Shown here: positions 18,652-26,513 of the stretch, piece by piece
Layout: each line of letters starts with the position of its first letter
How positions within the stretch are numbered: position 1 is the first letter of the stretch
Origin: Agrobacterium tumefaciens
GTDB taxonomy: Bacteria > Pseudomonadota > Alphaproteobacteria > Rhizobiales > Rhizobiaceae
Length of the DNA stretch: 64,000 nucleotides
Direction of reading: 5' to 3'
Assembly (NCBI RefSeq): GCF_013318015.2
Contig: NZ_CP115842.1
Span: forward strand, 1,921,001-1,985,000
The notes under the pieces: generated by a model
The model's database searches: none
Seen by the model: only the letters and a program-made list of their open reading frames with translations
What the model was told of the DNA's origin: nothing
Translations under genes and position numbers: made by a program

Positions 18652-18683
18652 CAATAACATAATTTACTTGAATTATTATATTG
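18652..18683. promoter_or_regulatory. Candidate ROK repressor operator (long AT-rich palindrome)
   Basis: CAATAACATAATT (18652-18664) and AATTATTATATTG (18671-18683) form 13-bp arms with two mismatches around a 6-base centre. It lies between the divergent ROK gene and the sugar-binding-protein gene, the expected place for an autoregulated NagC/XylR-type operator. Its AT-richness stands out from the surrounding 60% GC DNA. Confidence 0.55.
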
Positions 18684-18737
18684 CGCTTATCCTCACTTCG
18701 ACGCTATGAATTTTCTAACGGACGGGAAGTTGAAGAG

Positions 18738-19964
18738 ATGACGGTGCACACGGTGGATACCTATCCCGTAGCAATCGGAAAAAATCCTGAGCGCAGCCGC
18801 GAACACAACAGGCGAGTCGTACTCGACATCGTCAGGCGGCACGGCTCGCTTGGTCGCGCCCAGTTAGCCAAGATCACGCATCTCACACCCCAGGCGGTCG
18901 CCAATATCGTCGATGAACTGGTGGGCGAGGGACTCCTGAAAGAGCTTGGTCGCCGGCGCACCGGCAGGGGCCAGCCGCCGATACAGTTTGCTGTCAACCC
19001 GGATGGTGGCGCAACGATCGGGGTTGAGATTGCCGCAGACCATATGGTCACCGTCGGTCTTGATCTGGCCGGCGTGTTGCGCACGCAGCGCGTTACCCCG
19101 CTCAAGGACACCACGCCGGACGCTATACTCAAAACCTTTGCGGCGGAACATGCAGCGGTTGCGAAGAATGTCGGGTGCAGGCTGCTTGGCACCGGCGTCG
19201 TCATGCCCGGGCCTTTCGAGATTGACGGCATGACCTCGGTCGGTCCGACGACGCTTTCCGGCTGGGTGGGTATCGATGCCCGCCAGATGCTGAGCGATGC
19301 CTGCGGCCAACAGGTCGTAGTGGAAAACGATGCGACGGCCGCTGCCGTCGGCGAGCGCCTGTTCGGCGCAGGGCTGGCTATCCCGAATTTCTGCATGATC
19401 TATTTCGGCGTCGGCATTGGTCTCGGCATCATCCAGGATGGTTCGCCCTATCGCGGCGCTTTCGGCAACGCCGGCGAAATCGGCCATGTGACCGTCTCGC
19501 CCAAGGGAAGGCCTTGCCCGTCTTGCGGGCAAAGAGGTTGCCTGGAGGCCTATGCTTCAGTCTATGTGCTCAAGGAAAAGCTCGTCTGCGCCGGTGTTGC
19601 GGACACGGAGCTTGATGATCTTGAAGCCCTGTTCAGCGCGGGCAATCCGGTCGTGATGGAATGGATCGACGAGGCAGCCGTCCATCTGGCGCCCATGGTG
19701 GCGATGCTCGAGAACATTCTCGATCCGCAGACGGTCATTCTCGGCGGTGCGCTGCCTGAAAACATCATCAGCGAGATCATTGCGCGGATGGGGCATCTGC
19801 CGACTTCGGTTGCAAGCCGGCGGCAAAGAGAGTTGCCGCGCGTCATCCACGGCAAGTCCGGACAGTTGACGGCGGCGCTTGGTGCTGCCGCCTTGCCGCT
19901 GTTCGACATTGTCACACCAAAACTCGAGACGTCCCTGGGCGCCGCAGCGCAGGTGCCCGGCTGA
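18738..19964 (+). CDS. ROK-family transcriptional repressor
   Basis: 408-residue NagC/XylR/Mlc-type regulator. The N-terminal winged helix (RRVVLDIVRRHGSLGRAQLA, LTPQAVANIVDELVGEG) precedes a ROK sugar-kinase-like domain. The latter has GVEIAADH for the nucleotide region, the ENDATAAAVGE segment and the zinc motif CPSCGQRGCLEAYAS. ATG 18738 is chosen over the upstream frame start at 18681 because it is preceded by a GAAG element and begins the polar N-arm. It should repress the leftward sugar importer and its own rightward unit until a sugar or sugar phosphate binds. Confidence 0.9.
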   Translation: MTVHTVDTYPVAIGKNPERSREHNRRVVLDIVRRHGSLGRAQLAKITHLTPQAVANIVDELVGEGLLKELGRRRTGRGQPPIQFAVNPDGGATIGVEIAADHMVTVGLDLAGVLRTQRVTPLKDTTPDAILKTFAAEHAAVAKNVGCRLLGTGVVMPGPFEIDGMTSVGPTTLSGWVGIDARQMLSDACGQQVVVENDATAAAVGERLFGAGLAIPNFCMIYFGVGIGLGIIQDGSPYRGAFGNAGEIGHVTVSPKGRPCPSCGQRGCLEAYASVYVLKEKLVCAGVADTELDDLEALFSAGNPVVMEWIDEAAVHLAPMVAMLENILDPQTVILGGALPENIISEIIARMGHLPTSVASRRQRELPRVIHGKSGQLTAALGAAALPLFDIVTPKLETSLGAAAQVPG

Positions 19965-19983
19965 ATATTGGAGGAGACCGCCC

Positions 19984-22386
19984 ATGCTTAACCCCCGGGA
20001 GCGCATCGAACGGCAGATGGCCGATCCATGGCTCGTGCGTCTGCACCGTAGACTGAGCGCACTGAAATCCACTGTCACCGTCATGCACACCGGTGCGCAC
20101 CCGGACGACGAGCAGAACGGGCTTCTCGCCTATTTCCGGATGGAACTGGGCATGCGGATCATCATCGCCTGCTCGACGCGCGGTGAAGGCGGGCAGAATG
20201 CGCTCGGGCCGGAGCGGCTGGGCGCGCTTGGCGTCATCCGGTCGCGGGAGCTGGAGGAGGCGGCCCGCATCATCGATGCGGACATAAGCTGGCTCGGCCA
20301 TGGCCCGGCGGATATGATCCACGACTTCGGCTTCTCCAAGGATGGCGACCAGACCTTCGGTCGATGGGGGCAGCAGCGCATCGTTGAGCGGCTGGTGCGC
20401 GCCTATCGTAAGGAACGGCCTGATATCGTTATTCCGACATTTCTCGATGTGCCGGGACAACACGGGCATCACCGCGCCATGACGCGCGCGGCGAAAAGCG
20501 CAATCGCGCTGGCGGCTGATCCTGCCGCCTATCCCGAGCATTTCTCCGAGGGGCTGAAGCCGTGGAAGGTGGCCAAATATTATCTTCCTGCATGGTCTGG
20601 TGGTGGTGACACCTATGACGACGAGGTGCCTCCGCCGGAAACGACGCTGACAGTCAATGCGGTGGGCAAGGAGCGGGCAACCGGCGCGCAATATGACCGC
20701 ATCGGCGAATGGTCGCGTTATTATCATGCCTCACAGGGAATGGGGCATTGGCCGAAGCGGGCGCAGGAAGCATGGCCACTGCATCTCGAGCTCTCCAACG
20801 TCGCGGGCGTTGAGGAAAGCTCGATCCTAGAAAGCCTGCCGTCGTCGCTGGCTGATCTCTCGGCTGTTCCGGGTCTTACCGCCGATTTGGCAAAGGCGCT
20901 GGTTGCGGCCGAACAGGCAATCACTGACGCAATCGATGCCTTTCCCGACACGCAGCGGATCACGGCCTCACTTCTGACGGCGGCAGCCCTTTTGCAAGAG
21001 GTTGACGAGGCCGCAGCGCAGGACTTCAGGGAGTTGCATGGGCACCGGATCGCGCGCAAACAGGCGCAGGTCGATGCCGCTATCCTGACAGCGCTCGATC
21101 TTTTCGAGCGGGCCTATGCCGAGCCAGCCGAGATCGTTCCGGGTGGGACGTCATCTCTCTATGTGGAACTCGCGGGAAAGGCGGCTGAATTTGACGTCGA
21201 GGTTACCCCCGTCCTTCCGGCTGGCGTATCGTCTTCGGTTCAGTCGCGTGGCCAGACAATGGTCTTCTCACTTGCCGCCGATCAGGACGCGGCCGTTTCC
21301 GGGCTTTACCAGCCCGACTGGAAAGCCTCAGGCGGCAATGGTCATGCCTCGGTGCGCCTGTCCGTAATGATTGGAGGCAGGGAGGTTTCGGCCGCTTTCG
21401 ATCTGGAGGAGCCGTTTTTCGTGACGCCGGCGCAGTCGCTGACGATTTCGCCCGATGCGCTTCTGGTTCCACTTGGACAGGGGCAGGATTCCCATGTTTT
21501 TCAGGCACACATAAAGGGTGCCGATGCACCGCTGTCTTTCAGGAGTACGGGTGGCTGGAACCTGCGCAAGACCGGCAATGACTGGATGGCCGAACGTACC
21601 GGTGAGGCAGCGGTTGGCCTTGCCCAGATCGAAGCGCTTGTCGGTTCGCAACCTGCCTTCCAGATCACGCCCATCGCATATCCGCATATCGGCCGGGCGC
21701 GGTTTCTGGCGCCCTCCGCTCTAAAAATCCTCTCGCTCGATCTCAAGCTGCCCGAGGGCGCGCGCGTCGGTTATGTCGGCGGCGGTGCCGACCGGGTCGG
21801 GTCATGGCTTTCGCGCATGGGTCTTGATGTCACAGAACTCGATGCGCAGGCGCTTGGCGGTGATCTCTCGTCCTTCACGACAATCGTTGTCGGCATCTTC
21901 GCTTTCGGCATTCGCAAGGATCTGGCTGCGGCAACCGAAAGGCTTCACCGCTTCGTCGAAGAAGGCGGCCATCTTGTCACGCTCTATCACCGTCCAACCG
22001 ACGGATGGAATCCCGAGACGACGCCCGTCAGGCGGCTTGAGATCGGTAAGCCTTCCCTGCGTTGGCGGGTGACGGACCCTAATGCGGAGGTGACGGTGCT
22101 ATTGCCCGATCATCCATTGCTTGTCGGGCCCAACACGATCGGTGCTGCCGACTGGACGGGCTGGGACAAGGAGCGCGGGCTCTATTTCGCTGCGCGCTGG
22201 GATGATGCTTATGAACCCCTGCTCGCCATGCACGATGTCGATGAACAGCCTCTGAAAGGGGCGCTGGTCTCGGCGGCCATTGGCAGGGGCCGGCATACGC
22301 ATACAAGCCTCGTGCTGCACCACCAGATGGACAAGCTGGTGCCGGGGGCATTCCGCCTCATGGCAAACCTTGTGCAACCCGCGTGA
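19984..22386 (+). CDS. Large PIG-L (LmbE-like) deacetylase with C-terminal GATase-like domain
   Basis: 800-residue cytoplasmic protein; typical PIG-L deacetylases are 220-300 residues. The N-terminal domain carries the zinc motif AHPDDE (residues 38-43) and a later HGHHRAMTRA motif, consistent with hydrolysis of an N-acetyl from a glucosamine-type sugar (MshB/BshB family). A long middle section of beta-rich character is followed by a C-terminal region with GYVGGGADRVGSWLSRMG and FVEEGGHLVTLYHRP, resembling the glutamine-amidotransferase-like ThuA/BPL-N fold. GGAGGAG precedes ATG 19984. It follows the ROK gene by 19 bases and overlaps the EamA gene by four, so the three form one unit. Confidence 0.85.
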   Translation: MLNPRERIERQMADPWLVRLHRRLSALKSTVTVMHTGAHPDDEQNGLLAYFRMELGMRIIIACSTRGEGGQNALGPERLGALGVIRSRELEEAARIIDADISWLGHGPADMIHDFGFSKDGDQTFGRWGQQRIVERLVRAYRKERPDIVIPTFLDVPGQHGHHRAMTRAAKSAIALAADPAAYPEHFSEGLKPWKVAKYYLPAWSGGGDTYDDEVPPPETTLTVNAVGKERATGAQYDRIGEWSRYYHASQGMGHWPKRAQEAWPLHLELSNVAGVEESSILESLPSSLADLSAVPGLTADLAKALVAAEQAITDAIDAFPDTQRITASLLTAAALLQEVDEAAAQDFRELHGHRIARKQAQVDAAILTALDLFERAYAEPAEIVPGGTSSLYVELAGKAAEFDVEVTPVLPAGVSSSVQSRGQTMVFSLAADQDAAVSGLYQPDWKASGGNGHASVRLSVMIGGREVSAAFDLEEPFFVTPAQSLTISPDALLVPLGQGQDSHVFQAHIKGADAPLSFRSTGGWNLRKTGNDWMAERTGEAAVGLAQIEALVGSQPAFQITPIAYPHIGRARFLAPSALKILSLDLKLPEGARVGYVGGGADRVGSWLSRMGLDVTELDAQALGGDLSSFTTIVVGIFAFGIRKDLAAATERLHRFVEEGGHLVTLYHRPTDGWNPETTPVRRLEIGKPSLRWRVTDPNAEVTVLLPDHPLLVGPNTIGAADWTGWDKERGLYFAARWDDAYEPLLAMHDVDEQPLKGALVSAAIGRGRHTHTSLVLHHQMDKLVPGAFRLMANLVQPA

Positions 22387-23294
22387 ATGGCCAGGACCAG
22401 ATTGAAAAACAGGAAAACCCGCGCGAAAACGATGCTCGCGCGGGCATCGGCTGGCTGCTTATGGATATGGCCCTCGTTTCGGGTGGAATGACAGCCCTCG
22501 TCAAGGCGCAGGGTGTGACCTATCCGGCATTCCAGCTTGTCTTCATAAGGGCGATGATCGGCCTGATCTTCATCCTGCCGCTTATCTGGCGACACCGGGG
22601 GGAAATGGCGCGCGTCAAATATCCCTGGCGCAACCTTTTCCGAATCTGCTGCAACGCCATTGCACTCACCAGCAACTTCGTCGCCATCACCCTCTTGCCG
22701 CTCGCCACCGTCAATGCTGTCGGCTTCTCACGCCCGCTGGTGACGATGGCCATGGCGGTTGTCTTTCTCGGTGAAAAGGTAAGCCGATATCGCTGGGTCG
22801 GCGCTTGCCTCGCATTTGTTGGCGTTCTTGTGGTCATCGGGCCGGGCGGCGCGGAGATTAACGCAGGCGTGCTCGTCGTCCTCGTCTCCGTCGTGTTCGG
22901 CGCGCTTGCGGTGATCCAGACCCGGGCGCTGCGGCAGGAAAACACCACTGTCATGATGGTGTTCTACACGGTGGGTCTTGCCGTCATTACCGCCGTTCCG
23001 GCGATCTGGACGTGGAAACCGGTCATGCCGCTCGACTGGGGGGCGCTGCTCGCCATCGGCCTGCTTGCGCAAATGGGGCAATATTGCTTCCTGCGGGCCT
23101 ATCGCATCGCTGACGCCAGTGTTCTGGCGCCAGTTGGATATCTGTCGATTTTGTTCGTGACCGCTGTGGGATACTTCCTGTTTGACGAGGTGCCTGAAGC
23201 CCGTGTTGTTCTTGGCATTGCCATCATTCTCGTCTCCTTGCAGGCAACCGCCTTTGCGGAATATCTTTTGAGGAAGTTGCGCGGCCGGCGGTGA
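22383..23294 (+). CDS. EamA/DMT-family transporter
   Basis: 303-residue integral membrane protein with ten predicted helices and two EamA repeats (first ending near VVIGPGGAEI). The start is GTG 22383, overlapping the PIG-L stop by four bases (GTGA). DMT permeases often export metabolites or take up nucleotide sugars and amino acids; here it may export a pathway product such as the acyl or amine part. Its role is inferred only from linkage. Confidence 0.87.
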   Translation: MNGQDQIEKQENPRENDARAGIGWLLMDMALVSGGMTALVKAQGVTYPAFQLVFIRAMIGLIFILPLIWRHRGEMARVKYPWRNLFRICCNAIALTSNFVAITLLPLATVNAVGFSRPLVTMAMAVVFLGEKVSRYRWVGACLAFVGVLVVIGPGGAEINAGVLVVLVSVVFGALAVIQTRALRQENTTVMMVFYTVGLAVITAVPAIWTWKPVMPLDWGALLAIGLLAQMGQYCFLRAYRIADASVLAPVGYLSILFVTAVGYFLFDEVPEARVVLGIAIILVSLQATAFAEYLLRKLRGRR

Positions 23295-23306
23295 AAGGTG
23301 CCGCTT

Positions 23307-23774
23307 TTATCTTTGACGCGCCAGAACGCTCAGCCGGATCCAGCCCAGTGTCGCGCGCTTGAAGCGATCGTAAAACGAACGGGCAAAGCGCACATATCGC
23401 ATGATCCATGCGAACCAGGCGTAGGTGAGGAGCTTCTCCCGACCGGCGTGGTAAATGCGCTCGACAATCAGGAACGTGGCGAGGTGAGCGAGGATCGTCA
23501 GCGCAATTCCTGTTTTGACGGTGCCGTGCGCGATGAGGAGCAGGCCGATGATTTTCATCGGTTCGGCGATGGCAAATGGCACCGCCAGCAAAAGAAGAAT
23601 GGCAAGACGCGGTAGTCCGCCAATCCGGCTTTCCAGTTTCCTGATGAATGTCAGTCTGGATATTGCCTTGATGATCGGCCGATAGAGCGGGCGAAAAATG
23701 CCGTCGAGGATCAGGGCAAACACGATGATTGCCCGAAGCGGAAAGATGAGGATCTTCCTGATTTTGTTGTTCAC
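23307..23774 (-). CDS. Conserved membrane protein of unknown function
   Basis: About 155 residues with two or three hydrophobic segments (IFPLRAIIVFALILDGIF; LAILLLLAVPFAIAEP; GIALTILAHLATFLIVERIY) and a basic C-terminus rich in Arg and Tyr (RFARSFYDRFKRATLGW). I know similar unannotated rhizobial proteins but no function. GTG 23774 begins the first conserved-looking segment; upstream in-frame ATGs (23915, 23876) overlap the AraC gene and are less likely. It is convergent with the EamA gene. Confidence 0.6.
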   Translation of the reverse strand: MNNKIRKILIFPLRAIIVFALILDGIFRPLYRPIIKAISRLTFIRKLESRIGGLPRLAILLLLAVPFAIAEPMKIIGLLLIAHGTVKTGIALTILAHLATFLIVERIYHAGREKLLTYAWFAWIMRYVRFARSFYDRFKRATLGWIRLSVLARQR

Positions 23775-23847
23775 CTCATTCGGTCTCCAAAAGGGGCTGT
23801 ATGGCCAATTCTTAATCGCCTGAAACGTGGCAAAACGAAGTTGTTTT

Positions 23848-24741
23848 TTACGATCTGCTCTGCTGAACGCTCGCATACATGCCGGTGGTGCGGAATTCGC
23901 TTGGATTGATGCCATATAGCCTGCGGAAGACCTTCGAGAAATAGTTCGGGTCTTCGAAGCCGCATAGCACGGATACCTCCTTGATGGGGATGTTTTCGGC
24001 TGTGGTGAGAAGCTTGGCTGCCCGTCTCAACCGTCGCTGCAATACAAATTCGGCCGGTGGCAGGCCTTCGCTTGCCGTGAAGATGCGGGAAAAATGCGCA
24101 CGGCTGAGGCCGGCGACGGCGGCAAGATCGCTGACGGAAAGACGCTCTCCGAGATGCCCGTCTATATAGCTCAGCACCTGCTGCATGGTGCGATATTCAC
24201 CGCCAAAGGAGGGATGCGAGCCGAACACGTCGTCATAAAGCGTCATCGCCGCTTCATAGGCGACGGCGGAGGCCGCCCCTGGTGTTTCCGCGCCGTTGAC
24301 GAGGCGCGAGCAACAATGGGCGAGATGATCGACGGTTTCCTGTTGCAGCTTGAGGATAGGCCCGGTGACGGCAAGAATATTGCGGTGAATGCGCAAGGCC
24401 TCCTCGCCATTCATGGAGATCCAGAAGAACTCCCATTGCTTTCCCGCTTCCAGCCAGTAGCGATGATTGTGCGGGATGAGCAGGAGGAGGGTTTCGCCCG
24501 GCTTCACCACGTAATGACGGTTTTCGTAACGAAGGTTTCCCTGTCCGCCAATGCAATATTGCAGCACAGTGAATGGTGTCTGTCCGCGCTTTCGTCCGTC
24601 CCAGTCATAATTGCCACTGCTGCGGATTTCATAGCCGCTGCTGGTGGGCATTGTGTGCAGGGTCTGGCGGCCGCGGGGCAGCGAGACGGTCCGCATCCCG
24701 GGCCCCTGATCGATCAAATCTTGCAGCACAAAATTACCCAT
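23848..24741 (-). CDS. AraC-family regulator of the alpha-galactoside operon (AgpT-like)
   Basis: 297-residue regulator. The N-terminal cupin (HYVVKPGETLLLLIPHNHRYW) binds the sugar effector; the C-terminal AraC domain has the paired helices LSVSDLAAVAGLSRAHFSRIF and IKEVSVLCGFEDPNYFSKVF. It is divergent from the GH4/ABC operon at 24939-33906, which mirrors the agpT/agp arrangement known from Sinorhizobium meliloti, so it likely activates that operon with alpha-galactosides. Identification of the pathway is by synteny plus family; sequence identity to AgpT was not computed. Confidence 0.85.
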   Translation of the reverse strand: MGNFVLQDLIDQGPGMRTVSLPRGRQTLHTMPTSSGYEIRSSGNYDWDGRKRGQTPFTVLQYCIGGQGNLRYENRHYVVKPGETLLLLIPHNHRYWLEAGKQWEFFWISMNGEEALRIHRNILAVTGPILKLQQETVDHLAHCCSRLVNGAETPGAASAVAYEAAMTLYDDVFGSHPSFGGEYRTMQQVLSYIDGHLGERLSVSDLAAVAGLSRAHFSRIFTASEGLPPAEFVLQRRLRRAAKLLTTAENIPIKEVSVLCGFEDPNYFSKVFRRLYGINPSEFRTTGMYASVQQSRS

Positions 24742-24745
24742 GAAA

Positions 24746-24789
24746 GCATAATCCTTCTCTGGTTCCGCTCGTCATTATACGCATAATCC
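24746..24789. promoter_or_regulatory. Direct repeat in the AraC/GH4 divergent promoter
   Basis: GCATAATCC occurs at 24746-24754 and again at 24781-24789, a 35-bp period on the same strand, immediately upstream of the AraC gene start. Repeated half-sites fit an AraC-type autoregulatory operator. No clear sigma-70 hexamers were assigned. Confidence 0.3.
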
Positions 24790-24938
24790 CGAACCGAGGA
24801 GACAGCCAGTACGATATTGTTGCGGAGAATTTTTCAGGAGTGCCGGTTTTCCGGGGTTCTTACAGGTATATTCTCGCATCGCCTTATTATGATCGTTTGG
24901 CCCGTTTCACCCGTTCGATTTGCAACAGAGGTGGCGTT

Positions 24939-26405
24939 ATGAGTTTCAAAATCGCTATAATCGGCGCCGGAAGCGTCGGATTCACGAAAAAACTGTTCAC
25001 CGATCTTTTGTGCGTGCCGGAGTTTCGCGACATCGAGGTCGCGCTGACGGATATCAGCCAGCACAATCTGGATATGATCAGGGCGATCCTCGACAAGGTC
25101 GTGGAGGCCAACGGTTTTCCGGTGAAAGTGACAGCGCATACCGATCGCCGTCGCGCGCTTGAGGGTGCGAAATACATCATAAGCTGTGTGCGGGTCGGCG
25201 GTCTGGAAGCCTATGCGGACGACATCCGTATTCCGCTGAAATACGGGATCGACCAGTGCGTCGGTGACACCATCTGCGCCGGCGGCATTCTCTACGGCCA
25301 GCGTAACATTCCGGTCATTCTGGATTTCTGCAAGGATATCCGCGAGGTCGCCGCACCCGGTGCCAAGTTCCTGAATTACGCCAACCCCATGGCCATGAAT
25401 ACATGGGCAGCCATCGAATACGGCAAGGTGGATACGGTTGGTCTTTGCCACGGTGTGCAGCACGGTGCGGAGCAGATCGCTGAAATTCTCGGCGCAAAAT
25501 ACCCGTCCGAACTTGATTACATCTGCTCGGGCATCAACCACCAGACATGGTTCATCGATCTAAGGCTGAATGGCCGCAAGATAGGCAAAGAAGAGCTGGT
25601 CGCCGCTTTCGAGGCGCATCCGGTTTTCTCACAGCAGGAAAAGCTGCGCATCGACGTGCTTAAGCGCTTCGGTGTCTATTCGACGGAGAGCAACGGCCAT
25701 CTGTCCGAATATCTGCCATGGTACCGCAAGCGCCCGGATGAAATCGCTCGCTGGATCGATATGTCGGACTGGATTCACGGCGAAACCGGCGGTTATCTGC
25801 GCCACTCCACCGAGACGCGGAACTGGTTCGAAACGGAATTCCCGCAGTTCCTGGCGTCCGCCGCCAAGCCCATCGAACCGGAGAAGCGCTCCAACGAACA
25901 TGCGAGCCACATTCTGGAAGCGCTTGAAACCGGGCGTGTCTATCGCGGCCACTTCAACGTCAAGAACAATGGCGTCATAACCAACCTTCCTTCTGATGCG
26001 ATCATTGAGTCGCCCGGTTTCGTGGATCGTTTCGGCATCAACATGGTCTCGGGTATCACGCTGCCGGAAGCCTGCGCGGCGACCTGCATGGCGTCTATCA
26101 ACGTGCAGCGCATGTCGGTACATGCGGCGGTCAGCGGCGATATCGATCTTCTGAAGCTTGCCGTGCTGCATGACCCGCTAGTCGGCGCCGTCGCCACTCC
26201 GGAGGAGGTCTGGCAGATGGTGGACGAGATGGTCGTCGCACAGGCGCGCTGGCTGCCGCAATATGCGGAGGCCGTGCCTGATGCCAAGGAGCGGCTTGCG
26301 AAATCCACCGTCAAGACCCGCGACTGGGCGGGTGCGGCGCGCCGCAATGTGCGCTCAATCGAGGAACTACGGGCCGAGAAATCGGCGCTGAAAAAGGCCG
26401 TTTGA
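24939..26405 (+). CDS. Glycoside hydrolase family 4 enzyme, divergent type (alpha-glycosidase)
   Basis: 488-residue GH4 enzyme, cytoplasmic, needing NAD and a divalent metal. The NAD motif IGAGSVGFTKKL is near residue 8; NYANPMAMNTWA and GLCHGVQHG carry the substrate and metal-binding Asn, Cys and His. It differs clearly from the second GH4 enzyme (32533-33906): DTICAGGILYGQRNIP replaces DTLGVGGIMRGLRTVP and SGINHQTW replaces AGINHMAF. It may therefore hydrolyse a different alpha-linked sugar (another galactoside, glucoside or uronide). GAGGTGG precedes ATG 24939; in-frame codons upstream to 24840 are not supported. First gene of the agp-type operon. Confidence 0.85.
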   Translation: MSFKIAIIGAGSVGFTKKLFTDLLCVPEFRDIEVALTDISQHNLDMIRAILDKVVEANGFPVKVTAHTDRRRALEGAKYIISCVRVGGLEAYADDIRIPLKYGIDQCVGDTICAGGILYGQRNIPVILDFCKDIREVAAPGAKFLNYANPMAMNTWAAIEYGKVDTVGLCHGVQHGAEQIAEILGAKYPSELDYICSGINHQTWFIDLRLNGRKIGKEELVAAFEAHPVFSQQEKLRIDVLKRFGVYSTESNGHLSEYLPWYRKRPDEIARWIDMSDWIHGETGGYLRHSTETRNWFETEFPQFLASAAKPIEPEKRSNEHASHILEALETGRVYRGHFNVKNNGVITNLPSDAIIESPGFVDRFGINMVSGITLPEACAATCMASINVQRMSVHAAVSGDIDLLKLAVLHDPLVGAVATPEEVWQMVDEMVVAQARWLPQYAEAVPDAKERLAKSTVKTRDWAGAARRNVRSIEELRAEKSALKKAV

Positions 26406-26513
26406 AGGAAAAGGCATGGGAACAGGCCGGTGGTGAAAAGGGAGTTCGCCGCCGTGGCTATCGCGACAACAGAGGGTGGGCGGTCGAAGAGCTGCCATTT
26501 GGGAGGAATGACG

